Assembly (NCBI GenBank): GCA_965207585.1 | Contig: CBDBMT010000003.1 | Coordinates: 3,782,001-3,846,000, forward strand | Direction of reading: 5' to 3' | Length of the DNA: 64,000 nucleotides | Source: Bin87 sp965207585 | Lineage (GTDB): Bacteria; Chloroflexota; Dehalococcoidia; Lucifugimonadales; UBA3495 | In this document: positions 50,110 to 58,068 of the stretch, piece after piece | Numbering within the stretch: position 1 is the first letter of the stretch | How the letters are laid out: every line of letters begins with the position of its first letter | The notes under the pieces: model-generated | Database searches by the model: none | Seen by the model: only the letters and a program-made list of their open reading frames with translations | Told to the model about the DNA's origin: nothing | Made by a program: the position numbers and the translations under genes

Positions 50110-51300
50110 ATGCAGTGGGCTTCTGCGCTATCCCAACAGAACAGCCTGCGCGCCGCTCTTTCCGAGTGCGCGGCCTCCATCCGCGCCAGCATGGGCGATA
50201 CGGCGGCAGACCTGGCGGTAGTTTTCGCATCGTCCGAGTATGCTTCGGACTACGCCAACCTTCCCGAACTGGTGGCCGAACTGCTGGGACCCCAGGCACT
50301 GGTGCTGGGTTGCTCCGGCGGAGGGATCATCGGCGGCGGCAGCGAGGTCGAACAGGAACCCGCCGTGTCCGTGACCGCCGCCAGCCTGCCCGGTGTCAAC
50401 ATTCACCCCATCCGGCTGGAAGGCGACAACCTGCCCAGCCTGGACGCGGGTCCGGACGATTGGCACACCGCCCTGGGCGTGAACCCCGCGGACCAGCCGC
50501 AGTTCGTGCTGCTGGCGGATCCGATGTCGTTCCCGGCGCAGAACCTTTTGCTGGGAATGGACTACGCCTACCCCGCCGCCGCGAAGATTGGCGGTTTGGC
50601 CAGCGCGGCGCAGGGAGCCCGGCAAAACGGCCTGTTCCTGGGGCGCGACTACCATGATTCCGGAGCCGTCGGCGTGGCGCTGACCGGCAACATCGTCGTG
50701 GAAACTGTAGTGGCGCAAGGGTGCCGTCCCATCGGGTCGCCGATGCACATCACTCGCAGCGACCGCAACTTCCTGGTCGAACTGGACGGGCAACCGCCGC
50801 TGAACGTGCTGCGCAACCTGTTCCAGGGGGCCGGCCAGCGCGACCGCGACCTGATGCAGCACTCCCTGTTCCTGGGCGTGGTGATGGATGCGCTGATCGA
50901 CGAGCCGCAGCAGGGCGATTTCCTGATCCGCAACGTGATGGGAATGGACCAGCGGAGCGGGGTGCTCGCCATCGGCGAAATGCTGAAGGAAGGTCAGTTG
51001 GTCCAATTCCACCTGCGGGACGCCGAAACCTCCGCCGACGACCTGTCCGCGGTGTTGGAACGCTACGCGGTGGATAACCGGGAGAACCCGGCCCACGGCG
51101 CGTTGCTGTTTTCGTGCCTGGGCCGGGGCAAGTACCTTTATGGCCGGTCCAACCATGACACCGAGGTGTTTCACGACAAGGTGGGCGCTGCGGTGCCGCT
51201 GGGCGGCTTCTTTTGCAACGGAGAGATCGGCCCGGTGAGCGGGACCACGTTCCTCCACGGATACACTAGCAGTTTCGGCATTTTCCGCCCGCGCGCATAG
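50110..51300 (+). CDS. FIST domain sensor protein
   Basis: 396 aa from the ATG at 50110, with GAGGTG upstream. It contains FIST-N (residues about 20-215: DLAVVFASSEYA, LVLGCSGGGIIGGGSEVE, SAAQGARQNGLFLG) and FIST-C (about 220-390: IGSPMHITRSDRN, GRGKYLYGRSNHDTEVF, GGFFCNGEIGPVSGTTFLHGYTSSFGIF). FIST is a predicted small-molecule-sensing module usually fused to signalling outputs. Here no output domain is attached, and the next gene, 13 bp downstream, encodes a leaderless solute-binding protein. A shared sensory role is inferred. Confidence 0.87.
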   Translation: MQWASALSQQNSLRAALSECAASIRASMGDTAADLAVVFASSEYASDYANLPELVAELLGPQALVLGCSGGGIIGGGSEVEQEPAVSVTAASLPGVNIHPIRLEGDNLPSLDAGPDDWHTALGVNPADQPQFVLLADPMSFPAQNLLLGMDYAYPAAAKIGGLASAAQGARQNGLFLGRDYHDSGAVGVALTGNIVVETVVAQGCRPIGSPMHITRSDRNFLVELDGQPPLNVLRNLFQGAGQRDRDLMQHSLFLGVVMDALIDEPQQGDFLIRNVMGMDQRSGVLAIGEMLKEGQLVQFHLRDAETSADDLSAVLERYAVDNRENPAHGALLFSCLGRGKYLYGRSNHDTEVFHDKVGAAVPLGGFFCNGEIGPVSGTTFLHGYTSSFGIFRPRA

Positions 51301-51313
51301 GAGATCAGGAGCG

Positions 51314-52453
51314 ATGGCGGCGACTATCAAGGCCGGGATATCAGCTTCGCTGACCGGCCAGTTTGCTACGCAGGGCCAGCAGGCTTTGGCCGGCCTGTCC
51401 GCGTGGGTTGAGTATGTCAACAGGCTGGGCGGCCTCACCGTCGGCGTGGAACAGCGTCCGGTTGTTCTGGTCAGCTATGACGACGGCAGCACGGCGGAGG
51501 CGACGCGCCGGGCCATGGAACGGCTGATCGCCGAGGACGAGGTCGAGCTGCTGTTCGGGCCGTATTCCGCCGGTTTAACCACGGCGGCGGCCGAAGTCGC
51601 TGAATCCCACGGCCGGGTAATCTGGAACCACGGCGGCGCCGGCGACGCGCATTACGCCCGTGGGTTTCGCAAGGTGATCAGCATCCTGACCCCGGCCGAC
51701 CAATACCTGTCTGGGGCGCCGGAGCTAGTTCGGCAGGCCAACCCCAACGCCAGCAAGTTGGTAATACTGCGGATCGACACGGGCGCTTTCGCCAGGCTCG
51801 TCGCGCGGGGGGCCGAAATGGCGGCTCACGAATTGGGTTTCACCACCGTTCTGGATCTGCGCTACCGACCGACGCAAGTGAGTTTCACTGAAATCGCCCG
51901 ACACGTGGCCGAGCAGGAGCCGGACCTAGTGGTAAGCGTCGGCCGCATTCGCCACGACCTGGGTACGGCCCGGGCGCTGGCCCGGCTCCCGAACCGGAGC
52001 AACATCGGGCTGGCCGTGGTGATAGCCGCTCCCATCGCCGGGTTTGAGGAAGCGCTGGGCGGTAGCGCGGACGGATTCGTGGGCCCCAGTCAATGGGAAC
52101 CGGCCTTCAGCATCCCCACTCCGGATGTGGGGCCCGGCGCCGCCGATGCACTGCGGATGCTGAACGATGCGGCCGAGAACGCCGGCGTGCCCATCGACTA
52201 TCCGATGGCGCAGGCCATGGCGGCGGGTCTGGTAGCCGAGCGGTGCGTTGCCATCGCGGGCGATCTCGACGACGACGCGCTCCTGGGCGCGGCGGTGGAC
52301 GCAAACTTCACGACGTTCTACGGGCGCTTCAATATAGATGAGTCGGGCCGCCAAATCGGCAGGTCGGTCGCGTTGATTCAGCGCCAGAACGGCCGCAAAG
52401 TGGTGGTATGGCCCCAGGAGTTGGCCGAAGGGGAACTGCAGTATCCGTTCTGA
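51314..52453 (+). CDS. Leaderless branched-chain amino acid-type binding protein (Peripla_BP_6-like)
   Basis: 379 aa, type I periplasmic binding-protein fold: IKAGISASLTGQFATQGQQAL, VVLVSYDDGSTAEATRRAMERLI, LLFGPYSAGLTTAAAEVAE, and the second lobe KLVILRIDTGAFAR. No signal peptide or lipobox is present, so it is presumably cytoplasmic and not an ABC transporter component; no permease or ATPase gene is near. It lies 13 bp after the FIST gene. A terminator-like hairpin follows. Possibly a ligand sensor like amidase regulator AmiC. Confidence 0.82.
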   Translation: MAATIKAGISASLTGQFATQGQQALAGLSAWVEYVNRLGGLTVGVEQRPVVLVSYDDGSTAEATRRAMERLIAEDEVELLFGPYSAGLTTAAAEVAESHGRVIWNHGGAGDAHYARGFRKVISILTPADQYLSGAPELVRQANPNASKLVILRIDTGAFARLVARGAEMAAHELGFTTVLDLRYRPTQVSFTEIARHVAEQEPDLVVSVGRIRHDLGTARALARLPNRSNIGLAVVIAAPIAGFEEALGGSADGFVGPSQWEPAFSIPTPDVGPGAADALRMLNDAAENAGVPIDYPMAQAMAAGLVAERCVAIAGDLDDDALLGAAVDANFTTFYGRFNIDESGRQIGRSVALIQRQNGRKVVVWPQELAEGELQYPF

Positions 52454-52462
52454 ATCGATGAA

Positions 52463-52490
52463 GCCGCCGGGAGCGTTCAATCCCGGCGGC
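52463..52490 (+). terminator. Hairpin after the leaderless binding-protein gene
   Basis: Ten-bp perfect arms (GCCGCCGGGA and its complement) with an 8-nt loop, 9 bp after the stop. No T-run follows. It could serve both this gene and the convergent VOC gene. Confidence 0.5.
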
Positions 52491-52512
52491 CTCGCGTCAG
52501 GGGGTTGGCAGG

Positions 52513-52902
52513 TTAGTCGGGGCGCTGGATGATCTCCAGGCTGACCTTGTCGGGCGCCTCTACGAACATCACCTGGGACCCGGACGGCATGGTCCACGGA
52601 TCACAGATAATGTTGGCGCCATTGGCCTTGAACCGCTCGAATGCTTCCTGAATATTGTCGGTCTGGAAGCCGAAGTGATCGAGCCCAAACCGCGGGTGGG
52701 TCGACCCGGGGACGGCGTTTTCACCCTCCGCTTCGCCGGAAACCGTGAGCAGGGGCTGGCCGTTCAACTCCAGCGTGTGGGAGATCGTATTGGACAGGGG
52801 CCTGGTTGAAACGATTTCCGCGCCGAAGTTGTCGACATAGAACTTGGCGGCGCTGTCAGGATCTTCGCTCCGCAGGTGCAGGTGGTTACAAACAAAAGCC
52901 AT
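52513..52902 (-). CDS. VOC family protein
   Basis: 129 aa, one full VOC module pair. FVCNHLHLRSEDPDSAAKFYVDNFGAE holds the first His ligand, RFGLDHFGFQTDNIQ the second, and VSLEIIQRP the Glu. Likely metal-dependent lyase, isomerase or dioxygenase; the substrate is unknown. It lies 51 bp after the ICL/PEPM-type gene on the same strand, so the two may act on one pathway. ATG start with GGAGGAAAGCA upstream. Confidence 0.84.
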   Translation of the reverse strand: MAFVCNHLHLRSEDPDSAAKFYVDNFGAEIVSTRPLSNTISHTLELNGQPLLTVSGEAEGENAVPGSTHPRFGLDHFGFQTDNIQEAFERFKANGANIICDPWTMPSGSQVMFVEAPDKVSLEIIQRPD

Positions 52903-52953
52903 GATTGCTTTCCTCCTTGAATTGTGGTGACTGAAATATCCCCAGCCGGCTGA

Positions 52954-53808
52954 TCACTTCAGGTAATCGGCGATCTGCTGGTCGTAGTCGTCCTTGCGGG
53001 TAACCTGGGCGATCAGTTCCGGCGAGGCGCACTGGTCGCGCAGATCGCCTGGAGCCACGCCATCGCGCAGGGCCTTCATCACATCGTACACGGCCTTGAT
53101 GGACGCCTGGAAGGAAAGGTGTCCTTGGAGCGCGACGCGGACGCCATTCTGGCCGAGCCATTCCTTGTCGGACAATTCACCGCCGGCTCCGCCCAGCAGC
53201 AGCGGGATGTTCAGCTCGGCATTGACCGCTTCCACCTGCTCCCTGGTGCTGGCGCCGGCCAGGAAGATGGCGTCGACGCCGGCGGCCTCGTAGGCTTTGA
53301 CCCGGCGCAGGCACTCATCCAGGCCCTCGCTCAGGCTGCTGGTGCGGCCGGCGACCACCGTGTTGGGGTCGGTGCGGCCGGACAGCGCGGCCTTCATCTT
53401 GCCCACGCCTTCTTCCAGCGATATGTAGCGCGGGCCGTCGCCGAACTGCATGGGCAGCACCGTATCCTCAATGGTGAGGGCCGCTACTCCCGATGCCTCC
53501 AGCTCTTCGACCGTGCGCTTCACGCTCAGGGCGTTGCCGTATCCATGGTCGGCGTCGACCATGAGCGGCAGCGTTCCGGCGCGGCAGATGCGGTAGATCT
53601 GCTGGGCGAACTCGCTGAGGGTCAGCACGACGTAGTCGGGTGCCCCGAGCACCGTGCCGCTGGCGATGGAGCCGGCGAACATACCTACTTCGAAACCCAG
53701 GTCCTCGGCGACACGGGCCGAAATCGGGTCAAACACGGAGCCGGGATGCACGCAAACATCGCCGGCCAGAACGGCGCGATACCGCTCCCGTCGCTTGGTG
53801 TAGTCCAT
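52954..53808 (-). CDS. Isocitrate lyase / PEP mutase superfamily enzyme
   Basis: 284 aa TIM barrel of the ICL/PEPM family: HPGSVFDPISARVAEDLGF, MFAGSIASGTVLG, LPLMVDADHGYGNALSV (Mg ligand Asp pair), LTIEDTVLP (Glu) and VAGRTSS. The gating KKCGH loop of isocitrate lyase is absent, so the enzyme is nearer to oxaloacetate decarboxylase, 2,3-dimethylmalate lyase or phosphonopyruvate hydrolase types. It may act on a product related to the decarboxylase locus at 47.6-48.8 kb. Start at ATG 53808. Confidence 0.86.
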   Translation of the reverse strand: MDYTKRRERYRAVLAGDVCVHPGSVFDPISARVAEDLGFEVGMFAGSIASGTVLGAPDYVVLTLSEFAQQIYRICRAGTLPLMVDADHGYGNALSVKRTVEELEASGVAALTIEDTVLPMQFGDGPRYISLEEGVGKMKAALSGRTDPNTVVAGRTSSLSEGLDECLRRVKAYEAAGVDAIFLAGASTREQVEAVNAELNIPLLLGGAGGELSDKEWLGQNGVRVALQGHLSFQASIKAVYDVMKALRDGVAPGDLRDQCASPELIAQVTRKDDYDQQIADYLK

Positions 53809-53968
53809 AAGCTCTTGGCTCCTTTGATGGCGCGATTGAGGGTGACCGGTGACGGTGTGCTAACATCCGCCGCGTGTATTCTAACCAATTCGTGCGGGGG
53901 CGCAACCTGCGGGTGGGCCCCGTGAAACCGCCACCATAGACTGACTGTACGGTGGAATGGTCAACCAG

Positions 53969-54826
53969 ATGACCGCAATAATCGGGGTTGACTTCAGCGG
54001 TCACCGGGACGACCGCAACACCTGGCTGGCATCGGGAACGCTCATCGACCAGGGGGCGCTGCTGTTGGACAGCGTACAACCGGTGCGGCGCGAAGACCTT
54101 TGCGACTTTCTGGCTGAAGTCCAGACCCCAGCCGTCGCGGCTTTAGACTTCCCGTTCGGCGTGCCCCGGGCCTTCGCTGAATTCTTGCCCGGCAAGGCAC
54201 CGCCTCGTGACATGGCCGATGTCTGGCGCGTGGTTTCCAGCCTGACGTCGGCTGAGTTCGTTGCCAGACGGGACCAATTCGTGGGACTACGGCCCGACCT
54301 GCCGCTTTCCCAACGCGAACCCAAGCGTGCTGGCGATTCCGCTCACCACCGCGAAAGTTACTCGCCCCTGCACACGGTCAACCCCAACATGCTGCCCATG
54401 ACTTATGAAGGCATTTGCATGCTGCAGCGGTGGCACGAAAAGCATCCCGACCGTTGGCACGTGCCGCCACTGGAGCCCACGGGTTCCGTAAACGAGAAGG
54501 TGACGCTCCTGGAACTGATGCCGGGAGCGCTGCTCAAGTCCATTGGATTGCCGTACAAGGGCTACAAGAAGGGGCGCGCCGCGCTGGAAAAACGTGACGA
54601 AATCCTGGGCGGACTGGCCGACGCATCCGGTGTCGACTTGCCCAATCTGGACCGCGTCCGCATGGCGTGTCGCGCTAACGACGACTGCCTGGACGCGGTG
54701 GTTGCGGCGGTCGGGGCGGCGGCGTGGGTCAGGGACACATCTCGATTTCATCATCCCAATGAGGACGAACTGAAAGACGCCGAATTGGAAGGTTGGATAT
54801 ACGTACCGAAAACGCGGCGAGCTTAA
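53969..54826 (+). CDS. DUF429 family protein (RNase-H-like fold)
   Basis: 285 aa from the ATG at 53969; an ATG four codons earlier (53957) is possible. It opens MTAIIGVDFSGHRDDRNTW, the DUF429 start, and has AALDFPFGVPRAF, MLPMTYEGICML, LLELMPGALLKSIG and DDCLDAVVAAVGAAAW. Asp residues in VDFSG and ALDFPFG are positioned as in RNase-H-fold enzymes. The function is unknown. Its stop lies 4 bp before that of the convergent aquaporin gene. A distant, broken relative is at 21956-22837. Confidence 0.8.
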   Translation: MTAIIGVDFSGHRDDRNTWLASGTLIDQGALLLDSVQPVRREDLCDFLAEVQTPAVAALDFPFGVPRAFAEFLPGKAPPRDMADVWRVVSSLTSAEFVARRDQFVGLRPDLPLSQREPKRAGDSAHHRESYSPLHTVNPNMLPMTYEGICMLQRWHEKHPDRWHVPPLEPTGSVNEKVTLLELMPGALLKSIGLPYKGYKKGRAALEKRDEILGGLADASGVDLPNLDRVRMACRANDDCLDAVVAAVGAAAWVRDTSRFHHPNEDELKDAELEGWIYVPKTRRA

Positions 54827-54830
54827 TATC

Positions 54831-55496
54831 TCAGGCTGATTGGCGACCTCGCAGGACCAACACCAACCCAATGGCGAGCCCGGCGCCGACCAACTGCATG
54901 ACGATGAAGACCGGCGCAGAAGCCGGGTAGATACCGGCGAAGGTATCCGAAAACATGCGCGCTATCGTCACCGCTGGGTTGGCGAAACTGGTGGAGGAGG
55001 TAAAGAAATACGCCGCCCCGATGTAGGCGCCAACCGCCACGGGGATTACCGCCGCCCGGTGCCGGGGGATGAGGAAAATCACGAAAAGCAGTCCGAGCGT
55101 GGCGATGATCTCCGCCAGCCACAGTTCGGGCCCGCTGCGCACCTTCGTCGACCACGTGACCGGGGGTAGCGCGAACATAAGGTTGGCAAGTATCGCACCG
55201 ACGATCCCGCCAACAACCTGGGCGGCGACGTAAGCGAAGCCCTCGGGAACCGGCCGACGGTGCAGCACAACGTCAGCCAGCGTGACCACCGGGTTGAAGT
55301 GCGCTCCGGAAACTGGTCCGAACGCCCAGATCAGCGCCATCAACGCGAACGCGGTGGCGACGGCGTTCTCGAAAAGCTGCAGGCCGATATCGCCGGGGCT
55401 GAGCCGCTGTGCGGCGATGCCGCTGCCGATTACTGCCATCAGCAGGAAGGCAGTGCCCACCGCCTCCGCAAGGAGCCGCCGACCTAACGCGGGCAA
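54831..55496 (-). CDS. Aquaporin / MIP family channel
   Basis: 221 aa from the TTG at 55496, which has a strong AAGGAG 8 nt upstream; an ATG 12 codons earlier (55532) would put the start next to a terminator hairpin. Six membrane helices. The two half-helix motifs are FNPVVTL (NPV, first) and FANPAVTI (NPA, second). The family start RLLAEAVGTAFLLMAVIGSG is clear. The Val in the first motif and the wide selectivity region leave water, glycerol or a metalloid as possible solutes. Preceded by a promoter, leader and intrinsic terminator, so expression is likely attenuated. Confidence 0.88.
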   Translation of the reverse strand: MPALGRRLLAEAVGTAFLLMAVIGSGIAAQRLSPGDIGLQLFENAVATAFALMALIWAFGPVSGAHFNPVVTLADVVLHRRPVPEGFAYVAAQVVGGIVGAILANLMFALPPVTWSTKVRSGPELWLAEIIATLGLLFVIFLIPRHRAAVIPVAVGAYIGAAYFFTSSTSFANPAVTIARMFSDTFAGIYPASAPVFIVMQLVGAGLAIGLVLVLRGRQSA

Positions 55497-55532
55497 GGAC
55501 GATCTCCTTGAAAACGTCGGGGCAACGGACAT

Positions 55533-55557
55533 AGAAAAAGGGCGGAAACTCCGCCCT
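55533..55557 (-). terminator. Intrinsic terminator within the aquaporin leader (putative attenuator)
   Basis: GGGCGGA pairs with TCCGCCC around a short loop (arms about 7-9 bp), and the minus strand continues with CTTTTTCT. No minus-strand gene lies upstream, so this terminator stands between the aquaporin promoter and its start codon, about 40 nt before the TTG. Confidence 0.7.
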
Positions 55558-55609
55558 TCAGATCGGCTCGACGCGTGGCCGTGTCGCCATAGTAGATCAT
55601 GACGCGGAG

Positions 55610-55638
55610 AGTCTACCCGTGGGTCGCACGACGGTCAA
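55610..55638 (-). promoter_or_regulatory. Sigma-70-type promoter for the aquaporin leader
   Basis: On the minus strand TTGACC (55633-55638) and TAGACT (55610-55615) with 17-bp spacing. Transcription would start near 55603, giving a leader of about 105 nt before the TTG start. Confidence 0.65.
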
Positions 55639-55647
55639 CTGCCCGCG

Positions 55648-55677
55648 TTGACGCTCCGGGGCGGCGCTTACTATAAT
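55648..55677 (+). promoter_or_regulatory. Sigma-70-type promoter for the small protein gene at 55717
   Basis: TTGACG (55648-55653) and TATAAT (55672-55677), 18-bp spacing. It is divergent from the aquaporin promoter, with only 9 bp between the two -35 boxes. Confidence 0.7.
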
Positions 55678-55716
55678 CCGGGGCATCAACAGCCAACTGA
55701 AGAGGTACCGGCAACG

Positions 55717-56019
55717 ATGAACCTGAAGACTGGACAACGATACGTGGGCCCCGGCGGCGCTGAGATGATCGTCAGCAAGGCCAGCGGCGAAGGCGACCTC
55801 ACCGACGGCGAAATCCCCCTGCAGATCAAGGGGGCCAACGTGGATTTCGGCGGCGCGGCCACCGCCGACGACGCCCCCGACGTGACCATGGGCAAACGAC
55901 TAACTTCCCCGGACGGCAGTGTGTCCGTATTGATCACCAAGGCGGGCAAATGCGACCTGCGCCTGAACGGCGAGGCGATGGAGCTACAAGAGGCCAAGCA
56001 ACTGCCGTCGTCTGACTGA
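55717..56019 (+). CDS. Small conserved hypothetical protein
   Basis: 100 aa from the ATG at 55717, GAGGT upstream. Starts NLKTGQRYVGPGGAEMIVSKASGEGDLTDGEIPL, with a Gly-rich beta-type pattern and a later repeat (MGKRLTSPDGSVSVLITKAGKCDLRLNG). The two halves look similar: GQRYVGPGGAEMIVSKASGEG and GKRLTSPDGSVSVLITKAGKC, so it is probably a tandem duplication of a 40-45-aa unit. No signal peptide. It has its own strong promoter and a terminator-like hairpin, a free-standing transcription unit. Confidence 0.7.
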   Translation: MNLKTGQRYVGPGGAEMIVSKASGEGDLTDGEIPLQIKGANVDFGGAATADDAPDVTMGKRLTSPDGSVSVLITKAGKCDLRLNGEAMELQEAKQLPSSD

Positions 56020-56043
56020 TGGCACATCAACCGAACGGACCGA

Positions 56044-56070
56044 AAGGGGCGAGTTTCTCACTCGCCCCTT
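56044..56070 (+). terminator. Hairpin after the small protein gene
   Basis: AAGGGGCGAGT pairs with ACTCGCCCCTT, loop TTCTC, 24 bp after the stop. The T-run is short. Confidence 0.6.
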
Positions 56071-56138
56071 CGCAATTCAGGAAGGCGCCGGATGCTATTG
56101 CTCATTGGTTGTGAACGGCGGTGCCCCCGGTAACGTTC

Positions 56139-57209
56139 CTACAGGAAGTGCGGGATGACGTACTTCCCGAAGAGGCGGATGCTGTTCATGATCTTGCCGT
56201 GGGGCAGGTTGCCCATCTGCATGAAGCACAAGATCTGGTCGACGCCGGCCTCCTGGTACTTCTCCAGGGTCTTGATGACCGTTTCCGGCGATCCCATGGC
56301 GAATGCGCCCGACTCGATGTGGTCGTCGGCAGTCTTGTCGACCCGCTCCTCCTGCACGGCATTGACGGCGAAGCGGTAGCTCTCCGGCACGTCGCGTCCG
56401 GCCCAGGGCGCATAGAGCTCCTCGGCTTTGCCAACAAACCACTCGCCTTCACGGGCAGCGGACTCGTATGCCTCCTCATCGGTTTCGGCGACGTGCACCA
56501 TGCAAAGCGCTGCGATGTTGTTGTTGGCCTGGCGGCCGATGGGGTTGGCGCTCTTGGCGGCGTCCCGATAGATCTGCACTCGTTCAACCAGCTGCTCGTG
56601 GCCCCCAAGGTTGAAGCAGAGCACGCCCACGCCCATGGACCCAGCCTCGCCGAAGGACGTCGGCTGGCTGCACGCCATCCACAGCGGCGGGTGCGGATCC
56701 TGGACAGGCTTGGGTATCACGGACCGCGGCGGTACGTTGTAGAACTCGCCGGAGTGGGTGAACGGGTCCTCGGTCCACATGCGCGGGATCATCTCGATGG
56801 CCTCGCGCCACTGGGCCTTGGTGGTCTCCGGATCCACCTCGAAACCGTCCATCTCGATGAGCGTGGTGGAGCGGCCGGTTCCCAGGTCCATGCGTCCGTC
56901 GCTGACGATGTCCAGCACGGCGGCGCGCTCGGCGACCCGCACCGGGTGGTTGTACGCGCCGGGCAGCAGGGCGACGGCGTGACCGATCCTGATCCGCTTG
57001 GTGCGCTGGGAGATGGCCCCGTACAACACCTCGGGCGCGGAACAGTGGGAGAACTCCCGCAGGAAGTGGTGCTCCACCGTCCAGAAGTAGTCGAAGCCGA
57101 CGTCGTCGGCCAGCTCAACCTGAGCCATGACCTGCTTGTACCGCTCGGCTTCGATGCCGGGATAGTGGGGTTCGGGAACCTGGATTTCGTACATCAATCC
57201 GAATTTCAT
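56139..57209 (-). CDS. LLM-class flavin-dependent oxidoreductase
   Basis: 356 aa from the ATG at 57209, with GAGGAG upstream. Family pattern: MKFGLMYEIQVPEPHYPG, YFWTVEHHFLREFSHC (EHH), IRIGHAVALLPGAYNHPVRVAERAA and RMDLGTGRSTTLIEMDGF. The third LLM gene of the window; more similar in its EHH region to the gene at 24241 than to the one at 38605. Substrate unknown. It is followed by no gene on its strand until the aquaporin. Confidence 0.87.
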   Translation of the reverse strand: MKFGLMYEIQVPEPHYPGIEAERYKQVMAQVELADDVGFDYFWTVEHHFLREFSHCSAPEVLYGAISQRTKRIRIGHAVALLPGAYNHPVRVAERAAVLDIVSDGRMDLGTGRSTTLIEMDGFEVDPETTKAQWREAIEMIPRMWTEDPFTHSGEFYNVPPRSVIPKPVQDPHPPLWMACSQPTSFGEAGSMGVGVLCFNLGGHEQLVERVQIYRDAAKSANPIGRQANNNIAALCMVHVAETDEEAYESAAREGEWFVGKAEELYAPWAGRDVPESYRFAVNAVQEERVDKTADDHIESGAFAMGSPETVIKTLEKYQEAGVDQILCFMQMGNLPHGKIMNSIRLFGKYVIPHFL

Positions 57210-57371
57210 ACCGTTTTGCTCCTCTGACCGCGAGCTCCGATTGCAGAGCATGGGTCGGGTGGGTGTGTGGCGCGAATGTTACCACAGGGGGCGATTTCCC
57301 CGGCGCCAGATCGAAATGGGCCGCGTTTGCCCAGCGGTATCGCCTAATGTAATATGCTTGGGCACATATAC

Positions 57372-57383
57372 AATATAGATATT
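57372..57383 (+). promoter_or_regulatory. Inverted repeat AATAT-AG-ATATT upstream of mazEF
   Basis: Five-bp arms with a 2-bp spacer in an AT-rich stretch, 18 bp before the mazE ATG. MazE-type antitoxins bind such palindromes near their own promoter. Confidence 0.45.
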
Positions 57384-57401
57384 GAAGAGGAGGGGTTTCT
57401 G

Positions 57402-57641
57402 ATGGCGGCGAAAACACGCATCGCGACGTGGGGCTCCAGCCTCGCGATACGCATCCCCAAGCCAATCGCCGAGCAATGGGGCGTCCAGGAAGGGTCGGCG
57501 ATAGAAATTGTGCCGGACGGCGACACCCTGATGCTCCGGAAACAGGTTTACGACCTTGCTTCGCTGCTCGATCAAGTCACGCCGGGCAACCTCCATCAAG
57601 AGATGGACACTGGGTCGCCACAAGGTAACGAGGAGTGGTAG
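57402..57641 (+). CDS. mazE: MazE-like antitoxin (AbrB fold)
   Basis: 79 aa from the ATG at 57402, behind GAGGAGGGG. The swapped-hairpin AbrB fold is clear (KTRIATWGSSLAIRIPKPIAEQWGV, EIVPDGDTLMLRKQ), followed by an acidic C-terminal tail that would wrap the toxin. It represses its own operon with MazF. The stop overlaps the toxin start. Confidence 0.9.
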   Translation: MAAKTRIATWGSSLAIRIPKPIAEQWGVQEGSAIEIVPDGDTLMLRKQVYDLASLLDQVTPGNLHQEMDTGSPQGNEEW

Positions 57642-57976
57642 CCGGCGAATACGTCCCGAACCGGGGCGACATCGTCTGGATGAGTTTCACTCCCCAAGCG
57701 GGCCACGAACAGGCTGGGCACAGGCCGGCGCTGGTGGTCAGCCCGCGGGAATACAATGCAATCACAAGCCTTGCGCTATGGTGTCCCATTACATCCCAGG
57801 TCAAAGCCTATCCATTTGAAGTCGATCTGCCCGCCGCAAGCCCGATCACGGGAGTGGTGTTAGCCGACCAAATCAAGAGCATGGACTGGCGAGCCAGGGG
57901 CGCACGCTTCGAGTGCCGTTGCAGCAGCGCAGTGATCAGCGAGGTGATCGGAAAGGTCGGGACGCTGCTGGGTTGA
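57635..57976 (+). CDS. mazF: MazF-like toxin endoribonuclease
   Basis: 113 aa from the GTG at 57635, overlapping mazE by 7 bp. PemK/MazF fold: VPNRGDIVWMSFTPQAGHEQAGHRPALVVSPREYN, then ALWCPITSQVKAYPFEVDLP and GVVLADQIKSMDWRARGARF. The catalytic Arg in RPALVV and Thr in PITSQ are present. It cleaves mRNA at short sequence motifs when the antitoxin is lost. Appears complete. Confidence 0.92.
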   Translation: MVAGEYVPNRGDIVWMSFTPQAGHEQAGHRPALVVSPREYNAITSLALWCPITSQVKAYPFEVDLPAASPITGVVLADQIKSMDWRARGARFECRCSSAVISEVIGKVGTLLG

Positions 57977-58010
57977 GGACAGTCGAGCGTCAAACAGCCG
58001 GGCGTCGGCG

Positions 58011-58040
58011 AAAAAATGCCCGCCGGTTGTGCCGGCGGGC
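58011..58040 (-). terminator. Intrinsic terminator of the alcohol dehydrogenase gene
   Basis: Nine-bp perfect arms (GCCCGCCGG and its complement), 5-nt loop, followed on the minus strand by ATTTTTT. It is 28 bp after the ADH stop. Confidence 0.9.
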
Positions 58041-58068
58041 TCACTGATGCGTTGGACGAAAAACTCGG

